Shown here one piece after another: positions 8,342-17,219 of a stretch of 64,000 bases of DNA. This DNA comes from Lentisalinibacter salinarum. Its GTDB lineage: Bacteria > Pseudomonadota > Gammaproteobacteria > Steroidobacterales > Woeseiaceae. Location of the stretch: the NCBI RefSeq assembly GCF_040706555.1, contig NZ_JAPDRH010000002.1:1426001-1490000 (forward strand). Direction: 5' to 3'. How positions within the stretch are numbered: position 1 is the first letter of the stretch; the number at the start of each line of letters is the position of its first letter. Position numbers and translations under genes: made by a program. A model generated the notes under the pieces. The model saw nothing but the letters and a program-made list of their open reading frames with translations. It was not told the DNA's origin and did no database searches.

Positions 8342-9442
8342 TCAGTCCCCGGCCCCCATCGCCCGGGCCAGCTCGGCGCTCTTGAGCGGGTCGCGGGCGG
8401 CGAGTTCGCTCTCGGTCTCCGGCCAGCCGGAAGCGTGGCGGTAGACGAGGTCGGTCAGGCACTCGATGTGGTCGTCGCGGGCGTTCAGGCAGGGGATGTA
8501 GGAGAGCCTGCCGCCGCCGGCCTCCTCGAACAGCTCCCGGTTCTGCATGGCGATCTCCTCCAGGGTCTCGAGGCAGTCGGCCGAGAAGCCGGGACAGACC
8601 ACGTCCACGCTCTCGAGCCGCTCCTCGCCCCAGGCCTGCAGGGTCTCGTCGGTATAGGGCCTGAGCCACTCCTCCCGGCCCACGCGGGACTGGAAGCTCA
8701 GCAGCCACTCGTCCGGCCCGAGACCGAGCTCCTCGGCGACCAGCCGCGCGGTCTTCTGCGACTGGCAGTGATAGGGGTCGCCACTCAGGAAATAACGCCG
8801 GGGGATACCGTGGAAGGAAAAAAGCAGCCGCTTGCCGGCGCCGTGCTCCTCCCGGTGCTCGCGGATGGAGCGGGCCAGCGCCTCGATGTAGGCCGGCTCG
8901 TCGTGATACTGGTTGATGAAGCGGAACTCGGGTATCCAGCGGCGGTTCTGCAGCACCCGGGTGACGCGGTCGAAAACGGTGGCGGTGGTGGTGCCGGAGT
9001 ACTGGGGATACAGCGGCAGCACGATCAGCCGGCGCACGTTCTTCTCGCGCAGCCGCTCCAGCGCCTCGGGGATGGCCGGGGCGCCGTACGACATCGCCAG
9101 CTCGACGGCCAGCTCGCCGTCGATGCGCCGGGCGAGCCCCTCGGCCAGCCCCTTGGCGATGAGCTCGCTGTTCAGAAGCAGCGGCGAGCCCGCCTCGGTC
9201 CAGATTTTTTCGTAGGCCTCGGCGGAGCGTGCCGGCCGGATCCTGAGGATCACGAGATTCAACACCAGCCACCAGAACAGCCGCGGCGCTTCGACCACGC
9301 GGGGGTCACCGAGGAACTCGGCGAGGTAACGGCGCACGGCGGAGGTGCTCGGCTCGCCGGGCGTGCCCAGGTTGACGAGCAGCACACCGAGCGCGTCGGG
9401 TGCGGCGTGGCGGAATCCGGTCTCGCCCTGGAACTTCGGCAT
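8342..9442 (-). CDS. hemH: Ferrochelatase (protoheme ferro-lyase)
   Basis: Inserts Fe(II) into protoporphyrin IX, the last step of protoheme synthesis. 366 residues, normal length. Signature elements are present: GVLLVNLGTP at the N-terminus, PLYPQYSGTTTATVFD in the middle, the catalytic-site region LLFSFHGIPRRY with its His, YHCQSQKTA, and the distal acidic patch GFSADCLETLEEI with its Glu cluster. ATG start; upstream gene is divergent. The VOC gene follows almost immediately. Confidence 0.96.
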   Translation of the reverse strand: MPKFQGETGFRHAAPDALGVLLVNLGTPGEPSTSAVRRYLAEFLGDPRVVEAPRLFWWLVLNLVILRIRPARSAEAYEKIWTEAGSPLLLNSELIAKGLAEGLARRIDGELAVELAMSYGAPAIPEALERLREKNVRRLIVLPLYPQYSGTTTATVFDRVTRVLQNRRWIPEFRFINQYHDEPAYIEALARSIREHREEHGAGKRLLFSFHGIPRRYFLSGDPYHCQSQKTARLVAEELGLGPDEWLLSFQSRVGREEWLRPYTDETLQAWGEERLESVDVVCPGFSADCLETLEEIAMQNRELFEEAGGGRLSYIPCLNARDDHIECLTDLVYRHASGWPETESELAARDPLKSAELARAMGAGD

Positions 9443-9579
9443 GACTGCTGGCTGACTGCTCTCGAATTGCGTGTGGACGACCGGCGAACGGGCGGCAAGG
9501 CCGGCTAAAGTACCAAGCCCGGGTGCGGGAGGCTATAGTCGGCGCGGTTACTGCCGTTTCGCCGGGGGAGGCCGGGCTG

Positions 9580-10053
9580 ATGCACGAGCCGACGCAAGAC
9601 GACACCACGGGCGCTGCGACGGAGCCGCCCGACAGGCTGGAGCTGACCCGCGACGTGCTGGTCTTCCAGGCCAAGCTGGCGCTGGACGGCCTGCTCGATT
9701 TTCTGCTGATACCGGTCTCCTTCGCGGCGGCGCTGGTCAGCTTCTTCGAGCCGCGCCGGGAGCGCGATGCCTTCTACCGGGTGGTGGCCGCCGGTGCCCG
9801 GGCGGACCGCTGGATCAACCTGTTCGGCGCCGGGGAGCGCCACGCGCGGGCCGCCGACGCCGGTGCCGAAGGGGAGGCCGGCATGGACGTGGTCGTGGCC
9901 CGCATCGAGGACTACCTGAAGCGCGAATACGAGGAAGGCAGGATGCCGGGACCGGCGCGCAGCACCATCGACCGGGTCGTTTCCCGCCTGCGCGAAGACA
10001 GCGACGGAGGAGCCGATGAGAAAAATACCGGAGGCGATCCGCCGCGCCCGTGA
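9580..10053 (+). CDS. Hypothetical protein with amphipathic N-terminal half
   Basis: 157 residues from an ATG with GGGGGAGG at good spacing. The N-terminal part is polar; residues ~20-60 include a hydrophobic stretch (LDGLLDFLLIPVSFAAALVSFF) that may be membrane-embedded or an amphipathic helix, followed by a basic region and an acidic helical C-terminus (DYLKREYEEGRMPG). I do not recognise the family. It overlaps the start of the downstream DUF427 gene by 38 bp, so the two are translationally linked. A TATAGT hexamer at 9534-9539 may be its -10 element. Confidence 0.6.
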   Translation: MHEPTQDDTTGAATEPPDRLELTRDVLVFQAKLALDGLLDFLLIPVSFAAALVSFFEPRRERDAFYRVVAAGARADRWINLFGAGERHARAADAGAEGEAGMDVVVARIEDYLKREYEEGRMPGPARSTIDRVVSRLREDSDGGADEKNTGGDPPRP

Positions 10054-10573
10054 GCAGTGGAGCCATGCCGGCCGCGGGCGTCCGCCCGGGGCGCCGGAGC
10101 CCGGCCCGGGCCAGGAGTCCGTCTGGGACTACCCGCGCCCGCCGGCGCTGCGGCCCTGCCCGCGCCGGGTGCGGGTGGAGTTCGCCGGCGTCGTCGTCGC
10201 CGACAGCACCGGTGCGATGAAGGTCTGCGAGACGGCCAGCCCGCCCACCTATTACCTGCCGCCGGCAGACGTGCGCGAGGACCTGCTCGTGCCCGTGGGC
10301 AAACGGACCCTCTGCGAATGGAAGGGCCAGGCCCGTTACTGGTCGCTGGCGGTCGGCGAGCGGGTGGCCGAGGCGGCGGTGTGGGCGTACGCGGATGCCT
10401 GGCCCGGCTTCGAGGCCGTCGCCGGCTGGTACGCGTTCATGCCGGGCGCGATGGACGCCTGCTACGTGGGCGACGATCGCGTGACGGCGCAGGCCGGCGG
10501 CTTCTACGGCGGCTGGATCACTCCGGACATCGTCGGGCCGTTCAAGGGCGAGCCCGGCACCGGACACTGGTAG
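10016..10573 (+). CDS. DUF427 domain protein
   Basis: 185-residue cytoplasmic protein with the DUF427 beta-rich core: VEFAGVVVADSTGAMKVCET, a Tyr-rich segment PPTYYLPPADVREDLL, CEWKGQARYWSL and AVWAYADAWPGFEAVAGW. The family is common in actinobacteria and proteobacteria; its biochemical role is not established. The first ~55 residues form a basic, Pro/Gly-rich extension. Starts inside the upstream hypothetical gene and is followed 20 bp later by an epoxide hydrolase gene, suggesting one transcript. Confidence 0.85.
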   Translation: MRKIPEAIRRAREQWSHAGRGRPPGAPEPGPGQESVWDYPRPPALRPCPRRVRVEFAGVVVADSTGAMKVCETASPPTYYLPPADVREDLLVPVGKRTLCEWKGQARYWSLAVGERVAEAAVWAYADAWPGFEAVAGWYAFMPGAMDACYVGDDRVTAQAGGFYGGWITPDIVGPFKGEPGTGHW

Positions 10574-10592
10574 CAAGGGCCCGGGAGGCGAG

Positions 10593-11747
10593 ATGGAGAC
10601 ATTCCGTATCCGCGTGGCGGACGAGGTCCTGGACGACCTCGGCGAACGGCTCGGCCGCACCCGCTGGCCGGCCACGATCCCGGGCAGCGGCTGGGACTAC
10701 GGTACCGACACGGATTATCTGCGCGGCCTGTGCGAGTACTGGCGCGACGACTACGACTGGCGTGCGGGCGAGGCGGTGCTGAACGGCTTCGATCAGCAGG
10801 TGGTCGACGTCGACGGCCTCGCACTGCACTGCATCCACCAGCGCTCTCCCCATGCAGACGCCCTGCCGCTGGTGCTCACCCACGGCTGGCCGGACACGGT
10901 CTGGCTGTTCCACCGCATCATCGGGCCGCTGACCCGGCCGGAGGAACACGGCGGTGACGCGGCCGACGCCTTCCACGTGATCTGCCCTTCCATGCCGGGC
11001 TACGGCTGGTCGGAGGCGCCGGCGGAGCCGGGCTGGCACGTCCGCCGCATCGCCGAGGCCGAAGCCGCGCTCATGCACAAGCTCGGCTACGAGCGCTACG
11101 GCGTGCAGGGCGGCGACTGGGGTTCGCTGATTTCGCCCTGGATGGCGCTCGCGGATCCGGACGGGGTCTGCGGCGTGCACCTGAACATGGTGGCCGCCGC
11201 GCCGCCGCGGGACCGGGAGCCCACGGAGGAGGATCTCGCCGCCCTGAAACGGGGCCGCGCCCACCAGCGCACGGGCATGGGCTATGCGCAGATCCAGGGC
11301 ACCCGGCCGCAGACCCTCGGCGTCGCGCTGAACGACTCGCCGGCGGGGCTTGCCGCCTGGATCGTCGAGAAATACCGGGAATGGTCCGACTGCGGCGGCG
11401 ACGTGGAGAGCGTCTTCCCCCGCGACGTGCTGCTCACCGGCATCACCGCCTACTGGGTGACGGGCTCCATCACCTCGTCCATCCGCCTGTACTACGAGTC
11501 CATGCGTGCCGGCCTGTTCGGCCCGCCGACGGACTACGTGGCGACGCCCACCGGCGTCGCGGTCTTCCCGAAAGAGATCTTCTCACCGCCGCGCAGCTGG
11601 GCGGAGCGGCACTACAACATCACGCACTGGACCGAGTACCCGGCGGGCGGCCACTTCGCGGCACTGGAGCGGCCGGACGACCTGGTGGCCGATATCCGCG
11701 CGTTCTTCCGCGATCTGCGCCAGTCATCCTCGCGCGACCGGCGCTAG
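10593..11747 (+). CDS. Epoxide hydrolase family alpha/beta hydrolase
   Basis: 384 residues with the epoxide hydrolase N-terminal (EHN) domain at 1-105, then an alpha/beta-hydrolase fold. Oxyanion motif HGWPDTVW, nucleophile elbow GGDWGS with Asp175, and a C-terminal catalytic-base region (AGGHFAALERPDDL) match microsomal-type epoxide hydrolases, which open epoxides to diols. GGGAGGCG precedes the ATG. The tail overlaps the convergent AGCS transporter stop by 4 bp. Natural substrate unknown. Confidence 0.9.
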   Translation: METFRIRVADEVLDDLGERLGRTRWPATIPGSGWDYGTDTDYLRGLCEYWRDDYDWRAGEAVLNGFDQQVVDVDGLALHCIHQRSPHADALPLVLTHGWPDTVWLFHRIIGPLTRPEEHGGDAADAFHVICPSMPGYGWSEAPAEPGWHVRRIAEAEAALMHKLGYERYGVQGGDWGSLISPWMALADPDGVCGVHLNMVAAAPPRDREPTEEDLAALKRGRAHQRTGMGYAQIQGTRPQTLGVALNDSPAGLAAWIVEKYREWSDCGGDVESVFPRDVLLTGITAYWVTGSITSSIRLYYESMRAGLFGPPTDYVATPTGVAVFPKEIFSPPRSWAERHYNITHWTEYPAGGHFAALERPDDLVADIRAFFRDLRQSSSRDRR

Positions 11748-13474
11748 CCCTGGTCCCGGTTCTTCCGCGCCACGTCGCGGCCGCTGATCAGGTCCTCGAT
11801 GGTGGGCGTCGGGTGGTCCGGCCCCATGAGTCCCTCCTTCATGCGGCCGACGTAGTCGTGGTAGGCGCGCATGGCCTGGCGGCCGAATATCCACATGATG
11901 GGCAGGTTCGCCACCAGCATGACGCCGGTGCCAACGCCGGTCAGATTGTCGAGCTGGGCGTCGGTCTTGATGATGCCGAGCGTGGCCACGATGATCAGGG
12001 CGCAGAACACCACCTTGTAGGCCAGCACGCTCTTCTCGCCGGCGAGATAGACCATGGCCTGCTCGCCGTAGTAGCTCCAGGAGATCATGGTGGAGATGGC
12101 GAACAGCCAGGCCGCCAGGCTGACCAGCCACTTGCCGAGGCCGGGCTGCACCTGGTCGAAGGCCTTGCCGGTGAGCACCGCGGCCATGAAGACCTGGTGG
12201 AAGCCGTTGTCGAGGATCTCGGGTTTCGTCGTGCCCTCGTAGGGATTCCAGTCGATCACCAGGACGCCGTCCCGCTCGACGATGATGCCGGTAATCTCGT
12301 GGCGGTCGAAGCCGGTCTTCGGGTTCTCGTCTGCGATCACCACCATCGTGACCGCATCGCCGGGCGTGAAGTCGTCGACGGGCGGCTGCCGGCTCTCGAA
12401 CTCCCACACGTTGCCCGCCCGCGTGACTTCCAGCGGCGTATCCCAGGTGATGTCAGGCGCCCGGTTCCACACGCCGGTGGAGAGGATGATTAGTGCCGTG
12501 AACGTGCACACCACGATCGTGTCGATGAACGGCTCGAGCCCTGCGACGATGCCCTCGCGCACCGGCTCGTCGGTCTTGGCCGCCGAGTGGGCGATGGGCG
12601 AGGAGCCCTGCCCGGCCTCGTTCGAGAACAGCGCGCGCTTCATGCCGAACAGGAACGCGGCCCCGGCGGTGCCGCCGATGAACGCGCCGCTGGCCTCGGT
12701 GGGGGCGAAGGCCGATTTCACGATGAGGCTGAACATGGCCGGTATCTCGCCGGCGTTGACCACGAGGACGTAGATGCCGCAGAGGAGATAGAGCACCACC
12801 ATGAACGGCACCAGCAGGCCCGCCACCCGGCCGATGCGCTTGATGCCGCCGATGATCACCAGCGCGACGATGACCGCGAGGATCACGCCGGTGATCCAGC
12901 TGGGCACGCCGAAGTATTCGTAGGTGATCAGGCCCACGTTGAAGGCCTGGAACATGTTGCCGCCGGTGGCGGTGGAGATCAGCAGCGTCACGCAGAAGAT
13001 CGTGCCGATGGTGCCGCCGAGCCAGGCGAGCTTCGGGTTCATGAGCGCGATGCCCTTGCTCGCCACCCACATCGGCCCGCCGTGGGGATTGTCCTCGTCT
13101 TCCGTGTTGCGGTAGAGCATGGACAGCGTGACTTCGGTGAGCTTGATGGCCATGCCGAAGAAGCCGACAACCCACATCCAGAACACCGCGCCCGGTCCGC
13201 CCAGGCTGATGGCCAGCGCGACGCCGCCGATGTTGCCGAGGCCCACGGTGGCCGACAGGGCGGCCGACAGGGCCTGAAAGTGGTTGATGGCGCCGGGGTC
13301 GTCCGGGTCGTCCCAGGCGCCGCGCACCACGGCGGTGCCGTGGGTCAGCGCACGATATTGGGAGAAGCCGCTCCAGATCGTGAACAGGATGCCGGTACCC
13401 AGCAGCGCGAACAGCGTCGTGTCGTGCCACAGGATGCCGTTCAGCGTACTCAACAGGTCGGTGAAGCCGCCCAT
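11744..13474 (-). CDS. Sodium:amino-acid (alanine/glycine) symporter, AGCS family
   Basis: Inner-membrane Na+-driven uptake of alanine or glycine. 576 residues, longer than the usual 450-500. AGCS signatures: QALSAALSATVGLGNIGGVA (Na+/substrate site), GGPMWVASKG, and NEAGQGSSPIAHSAAKTDEP. Between the transmembrane helix ending near residue 336 and the one starting near 446 lies a soluble ~90-residue insertion (from WNRAPDITWDTPLEV to LDNGFHQVFMAA) that is rich in beta-type sequence. The start is the ATG at 13474 with GAGAGGAA upstream; the open frame before it is not transporter-like. Confidence 0.92.
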   Translation of the reverse strand: MGGFTDLLSTLNGILWHDTTLFALLGTGILFTIWSGFSQYRALTHGTAVVRGAWDDPDDPGAINHFQALSAALSATVGLGNIGGVALAISLGGPGAVFWMWVVGFFGMAIKLTEVTLSMLYRNTEDEDNPHGGPMWVASKGIALMNPKLAWLGGTIGTIFCVTLLISTATGGNMFQAFNVGLITYEYFGVPSWITGVILAVIVALVIIGGIKRIGRVAGLLVPFMVVLYLLCGIYVLVVNAGEIPAMFSLIVKSAFAPTEASGAFIGGTAGAAFLFGMKRALFSNEAGQGSSPIAHSAAKTDEPVREGIVAGLEPFIDTIVVCTFTALIILSTGVWNRAPDITWDTPLEVTRAGNVWEFESRQPPVDDFTPGDAVTMVVIADENPKTGFDRHEITGIIVERDGVLVIDWNPYEGTTKPEILDNGFHQVFMAAVLTGKAFDQVQPGLGKWLVSLAAWLFAISTMISWSYYGEQAMVYLAGEKSVLAYKVVFCALIIVATLGIIKTDAQLDNLTGVGTGVMLVANLPIMWIFGRQAMRAYHDYVGRMKEGLMGPDHPTPTIEDLISGRDVARKNRDQG

Positions 13475-13617
13475 GTTTCCTCTCTCCCAGTCCGAGTCAG
13501 CCGCGGGCGGCCCAGAGACGGCCGGCCGCTCCCCCGAGGGCGCCGCGCTGCCCCCCGGCCGCGCAATCCTCCGCACCGCTGCGCAATGAACCGCGGTCGG
13601 CGCGCGACAAGCGGCCG

Positions 13618-13626
13618 ACTATAGCA
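13618..13626 (-). promoter_or_regulatory. Possible extended -10 promoter for the AGCS transporter
   Basis: On the minus strand TGC-TATAGT forms an extended -10 element about 145 bp upstream of the transporter start; no convincing -35 is visible. Just upstream lies a 7-bp GGGCCC-type inverted repeat (13629-13646) that could be an operator or a terminator stem without a T-tract. Confidence 0.3.
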
Positions 13627-13657
13627 GACGGGCCCTGCCGGGCCCGATCGCCCCGGT

Positions 13658-14944
13658 TCAGGCGGCTTCGAGGATGGCGGTCACGCCCATGCCGCCCGCG
13701 GTGCACACCGAGATCAGGCCCCGGCCCGCCGCTTTGCGTGCGAGCAGCTTCGCCAGCGTCCCGACGATGCGGGCCCCGGTGGCCGCGAACGGATGGCCGA
13801 TGGCGATGCTGCCGCCCACCACGTTCAGCTTGCTGCGGTCGATGGAGCCCAGCGGTTCGTCCCGGCCCAGCCGTTCGCGACAGAACTCCGTGGACTCCCA
13901 GGCTTTCAGCGTCGACAGCGTCTGTGCCGCGAAGGCTTCGTGGATCTCGTAGAAGTCGAAGTCCTGCAGGCCGAGATCGGCGGCCGCCAGCATCTCTGAG
14001 ACGGCGTAGGCGGGGGCCATCAGGAGCCCCTCCTTGTCCACGAAGTCCACGGCGGCCACACGGGAGTGGGTAAGCCAGGCCTGCACCGGCAGGCCCCGTT
14101 CCCGGGCCCACTCCTCCGAGGCCAGCAGCACGGAGGCCGAGCCGTCGGTCAGCGGCGTGCTGTTGCCCGCGGTCATGGTGCCGTTGCCGGAGCGGTCGAA
14201 GGACGGTTTCAGCTTGCCGAGTTTCTCCAGGCTGGTATCCGGGCGGATGTTGTTGTCCCTGTCGAGGCCCTGGAACGGCACCACGAGGTCTTCGTAGAAG
14301 CCCTGCTCGTAGGCGGCGTGGGCCCGCTGGTGGCTCGCCAGTGCGAGCTCGTCCTGTTCCTCGCGGGTGAGGTTCCACTCCTTCGCGGTGAGCTCGGTGC
14401 TCTCGCCCATGGACAGGCCGGTGCGCGGTTCCGCGACGCCGGGCAGCTGCGGCTTGAAGTGGCTCGGGCGCAGTCGCAGCCAGGGCTTCAGGCGTGCGCC
14501 GAGCGAGCGGCCGCGGAAGCTCTCCAGCAGGATCTGCCGGTACTCGTCCGGATAGACGATGGGCGCGTCGCTCACGGTGTCGACGCCGGCGCCGATGCCG
14601 GCCTCGATCTGGCCGAGCGCAATCTTGTTGGCGATCTGTACGCAGCCGGACAGACTGGTGCCGCAGGCGCGCTGCAGGTCGAAGGCCGGGGTCTCCGGTG
14701 CCAGGCCCGACCCGAGCACCGACTCCCGGGCCAGGTTGTAGTCCCGCGAGTGCTTGATGACGGCGCCGAGAGAGACGTCGCCGAGGCGCTGGCCGCCCAG
14801 CTCGTAGCGCTCCACGAGCGAGCGCAGCGTGGCGGTCATCATGTCCTGGTTGGAGCAGCGGGCGTAAGCGCCATGGGCCCGGGCGAAGGGGATGCGCACG
14901 CCGCCGATGATGGCGGCCCGGCGCGACAGTCCGTCGTTCAGCAT
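13658..14944 (-). CDS. Thiolase (acetyl-CoA C-acyltransferase, FadI-like)
   Basis: 428-residue thiolase, catalysing thiolytic cleavage of 3-ketoacyl-CoA or the reverse condensation. Nucleophile Cys94 is in QRACGTSLSG; the other active-site elements are EIHEAFAAQ, NVVGGSIAIGHPFAATGARI (His) and the C-terminal Cys in CTAGGMGVTAI. Length and the GVRIPFARAHGAY opening resemble FadI-type trifunctional-complex subunits, but no hydratase/dehydrogenase partner is adjacent. The ATG at 14944 has a strong GGAGGAAA; an ATG nine codons upstream does not. Confidence 0.93.
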   Translation of the reverse strand: MLNDGLSRRAAIIGGVRIPFARAHGAYARCSNQDMMTATLRSLVERYELGGQRLGDVSLGAVIKHSRDYNLARESVLGSGLAPETPAFDLQRACGTSLSGCVQIANKIALGQIEAGIGAGVDTVSDAPIVYPDEYRQILLESFRGRSLGARLKPWLRLRPSHFKPQLPGVAEPRTGLSMGESTELTAKEWNLTREEQDELALASHQRAHAAYEQGFYEDLVVPFQGLDRDNNIRPDTSLEKLGKLKPSFDRSGNGTMTAGNSTPLTDGSASVLLASEEWARERGLPVQAWLTHSRVAAVDFVDKEGLLMAPAYAVSEMLAAADLGLQDFDFYEIHEAFAAQTLSTLKAWESTEFCRERLGRDEPLGSIDRSKLNVVGGSIAIGHPFAATGARIVGTLAKLLARKAAGRGLISVCTAGGMGVTAILEAA

Positions 14945-15096
14945 GGTTTCCTCCCGTGCCGTTGTCCTCACTGACTCAGACGATACCCCAGCCGATGGTT
15001 TGGCGACAGGACGGCTGTGCTACGCTCCAACGCCTCGCCCGCGGAATCCCCGCCGGGGAGAATTCGGCAGGGAAGCTCGGCCAGGAAATTTCGGCC

Positions 15097-16473
15097 ATGG
15101 AGACTCCAGTAGCAGCCCCCGGCCGCCTGCGGGCCGCCGTGCCGGAAGCGGGCAGGCTCGTCCGGCTGGCCGGACCGCTGATCGGCAACAACCTCGCCAT
15201 CGCCGGCATGCAGTTCGCCGACGCCGTCATGGCCGGCCGGCTCGGCTCCCGCGACCTGGCGGCGGTAGCCGTGGGTGGCAGCGTCTGGATGGTCGTGTTC
15301 CTGTTCGCCATGGGCACCCTCATGGCCATCTCGCCGCTGGTGTCCGAGCGCTACGGGGCGGGCAAGCATCGCCTGATCGGCCGTTACGTCCGCCAGGGCC
15401 TCACTCTCGCGCTTTATTTCGGCCTGGGCATCGTCGTGCTGCTGTGGGTGATCGCCCGGCCGGCGCTGGAGCTGATCGGCATCGACCCCAGTTTCCGCAG
15501 TCTCACCGGCGACTACGTGGAGGCCATCGCGCTGGGCGCGCCGGGTCTCTGCCTGTATCTGGTGTTGCGCTTCACCTCCGAGGCCATCGGCTGGACCCGC
15601 CCCATCATGTACGTCTCGCTGCTGGCACTGGTGGTGAACGTCATCGGCAACTATGCGCTGATGTGGGGCAACTTCGGCTTCCCGGCCATGGGCGCAAAGG
15701 GCTGCGGCCTCGCCAGCGCCATCGCCATGTGGTTCCTGCTGGTGGCGATGGCGGCCCATGTGCTCCTGAGCGAGCGTTACCGGCCGTTCGCCATCTTCGC
15801 CAGGCTGCCCCGGCCGCGCTGGCGGCTGCAACGCCAGGTGCTGCGGGTGGGCCTCCCCATCGCCGTCACCATCGTCGCCGAGGCGGGACTGTTCGCGGCC
15901 ATCTCGTTGCTGATGGGGACGCTGTCGGCGAACGTCGCCGCGGCCCACCAGATCGCGGTCAACTTCGCCTCCACGATGTTCATGATCCCGCTGGCGCTGA
16001 ACTCGGCGACCACCGTGCGGGTGGGGCAGGCACTGGGCCGGCGCGAACTCGCGACCGCGCGCTTCCGCGGCTGGGTAGGCATCTGGCTCTGCGGCGTGTG
16101 CATGGGCGTCTCGGCGCTCGGCCTGCTGCTGTTCCGCGAATCCGTGGTGGACATCTACACCTCCGATCCGGAGGTCTCCGCCATCGCCGTCACGCTGCTG
16201 TTCGTGGCCGCCGTATTCCAGGTCTCCGACGGCATCCAGGTGGGCGCGGCCGGCGCACTGCGCGGCTACCAGGACACCCGCATCCCGATGTTCCTGACCA
16301 CGCTGGCGTACTGGATCATCGCCTTCCCGCTGGCGCTGCTGGCGGCGAAGCGCTACGCGCTGCAGCCGGAGCTGATCTGGGGCGGTTTCGTGGTCGGGCT
16401 GACGCTGGCGGCCATCCTGCTGGTGTGGCGCTACAACATCATCTCGCGCCGCGCGACCTGGCGCCGCGCCTGA
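15097..16473 (+). CDS. MATE family multidrug/cation antiporter (NorM type)
   Basis: 458-residue inner-membrane exporter with about 12 transmembrane helices, using a Na+ or H+ gradient to expel cationic drugs. N-terminal MATE signature GRLVRLAGPLIGNNLAIAGM with FADAVMAGRLGSRDLAAVAV, and the second half repeats the pattern (GLPIAVTIVAEAGLFAAISL, VAAAVFQVSDGIQVGAAGAL). ATG follows AGGAAA. Divergent from the thiolase. First of three MATE-family genes in the window. The stop is 7 bp before a REP-like hairpin. Confidence 0.93.
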   Translation: METPVAAPGRLRAAVPEAGRLVRLAGPLIGNNLAIAGMQFADAVMAGRLGSRDLAAVAVGGSVWMVVFLFAMGTLMAISPLVSERYGAGKHRLIGRYVRQGLTLALYFGLGIVVLLWVIARPALELIGIDPSFRSLTGDYVEAIALGAPGLCLYLVLRFTSEAIGWTRPIMYVSLLALVVNVIGNYALMWGNFGFPAMGAKGCGLASAIAMWFLLVAMAAHVLLSERYRPFAIFARLPRPRWRLQRQVLRVGLPIAVTIVAEAGLFAAISLLMGTLSANVAAAHQIAVNFASTMFMIPLALNSATTVRVGQALGRRELATARFRGWVGIWLCGVCMGVSALGLLLFRESVVDIYTSDPEVSAIAVTLLFVAAVFQVSDGIQVGAAGALRGYQDTRIPMFLTTLAYWIIAFPLALLAAKRYALQPELIWGGFVVGLTLAAILLVWRYNIISRRATWRRA

Positions 16474-16479
16474 CTCCAT

Positions 16480-16583
16480 GTAGGAGGGCCTTCAGGCCCG
16501 ACCCGGCTTTCTATTGGCGCAGGCCCGCCATCGGGTGGGTAAGGGTGGCGGCGACGCTCAGTCGGGCGTGAACGCCCTCCTAC
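16480..16583. repeat. Pair of inverted REP-like hairpin repeats
   Basis: Two copies of a ~23-bp unit in opposite orientation, 58 bp apart: forward at 16480-16502 (GTAGGAGGGCCTTCAGGCCC plus GAC; first base T in place of G's left flank) and reverse at 16561-16583. Each folds into a 6-bp hairpin, GGGCCT/AGGCCC in the first and GGGCGT/ACGCCC in the second, a compensatory pair change that keeps the stem. The TAG of the reverse copy is the stop codon of the DUF924 gene. Further copies lie at 52087 and 54401. Layout resembles REP doublets (BIMEs). Confidence 0.75.
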
Positions 16584-17218
16584 CCGGTGCTCTGGCCGAA
16601 GGTGGGCGCGTCGCCTTCCAGATACTCCTGCTCCTCCGGCGTGTTCTCCCGGCCGACGATGGCGTTGCGGTGGGGGAAGCGGCCGAAGCGCTCGATGATG
16701 TCGTGGTGCAGTTCCGCGAAGTCGGCGAATGTGCGGAAGGTCTCGCGCAGCGTCGGTGATACCTTGTTCGCCAGCGCCGTGAAGACCATGACCGATTTCT
16801 TCTGTACCCGCAGGCTCTCGGCATGCTGCATCGGCATGTACAGGAACACGCGCTCGATGTCGGTGAGTTGCCGGTCGGCCTGCTGCACGATGCCTTCCAC
16901 GCACAGCTTCAGGGCGAGTTTGTCGTGGGAGAAGGCCCTGGCCGTGTTGCGATAGATGTTGCGGCGGAACTGGTCGATGGCGAGGACGAGCGCCAGCCGG
17001 CCGCGGGGCGTTGCGGCCCAGTGCATGAGCTTCATCTCCGAGGCCTCGTGTATCTCGTCAGCGAATTCGTGGCGGAGACGGATATCGAGCTCCGGGTCCT
17101 CGCCGAACCACACGTCGAGCCGGGCATCGATCTGGGGCGCCGTCAGTTCTCGCTCCTCGAACCACAGGTCCAGTATCCTGTCGATGCGCTCGTTGTCCTC
17201 GCTGGTCGGTTCCGTCAT
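16580..17218 (-). CDS. DUF924 family protein
   Basis: 212-residue soluble helical protein of the DUF924 family. Characteristic elements: ILDLWFEERELTAPQIDARL, the central VLAIDQFRRNIYRNTARAF with its conserved DQF-RN, FLYMPMQHAESLRVQ and FGRFPHRNAIVGRENTPEE. The fold is TPR-like; no enzymatic activity is established. The ATG at 17218 fits the family N-terminus; the frame upstream is spurious. Its stop codon falls within a REP-like repeat, so the last residues may have been altered by that element. Confidence 0.88.
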   Translation of the reverse strand: MTEPTSEDNERIDRILDLWFEERELTAPQIDARLDVWFGEDPELDIRLRHEFADEIHEASEMKLMHWAATPRGRLALVLAIDQFRRNIYRNTARAFSHDKLALKLCVEGIVQQADRQLTDIERVFLYMPMQHAESLRVQKKSVMVFTALANKVSPTLRETFRTFADFAELHHDIIERFGRFPHRNAIVGRENTPEEQEYLEGDAPTFGQSTG

Positions 17219-17219
17219 C

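Noticed and set aside
13629..13646. GGGCCC inverted repeat as a thiolase or AGCS terminator
   Set aside because: No T-tract on either strand; only noted as a possible operator.
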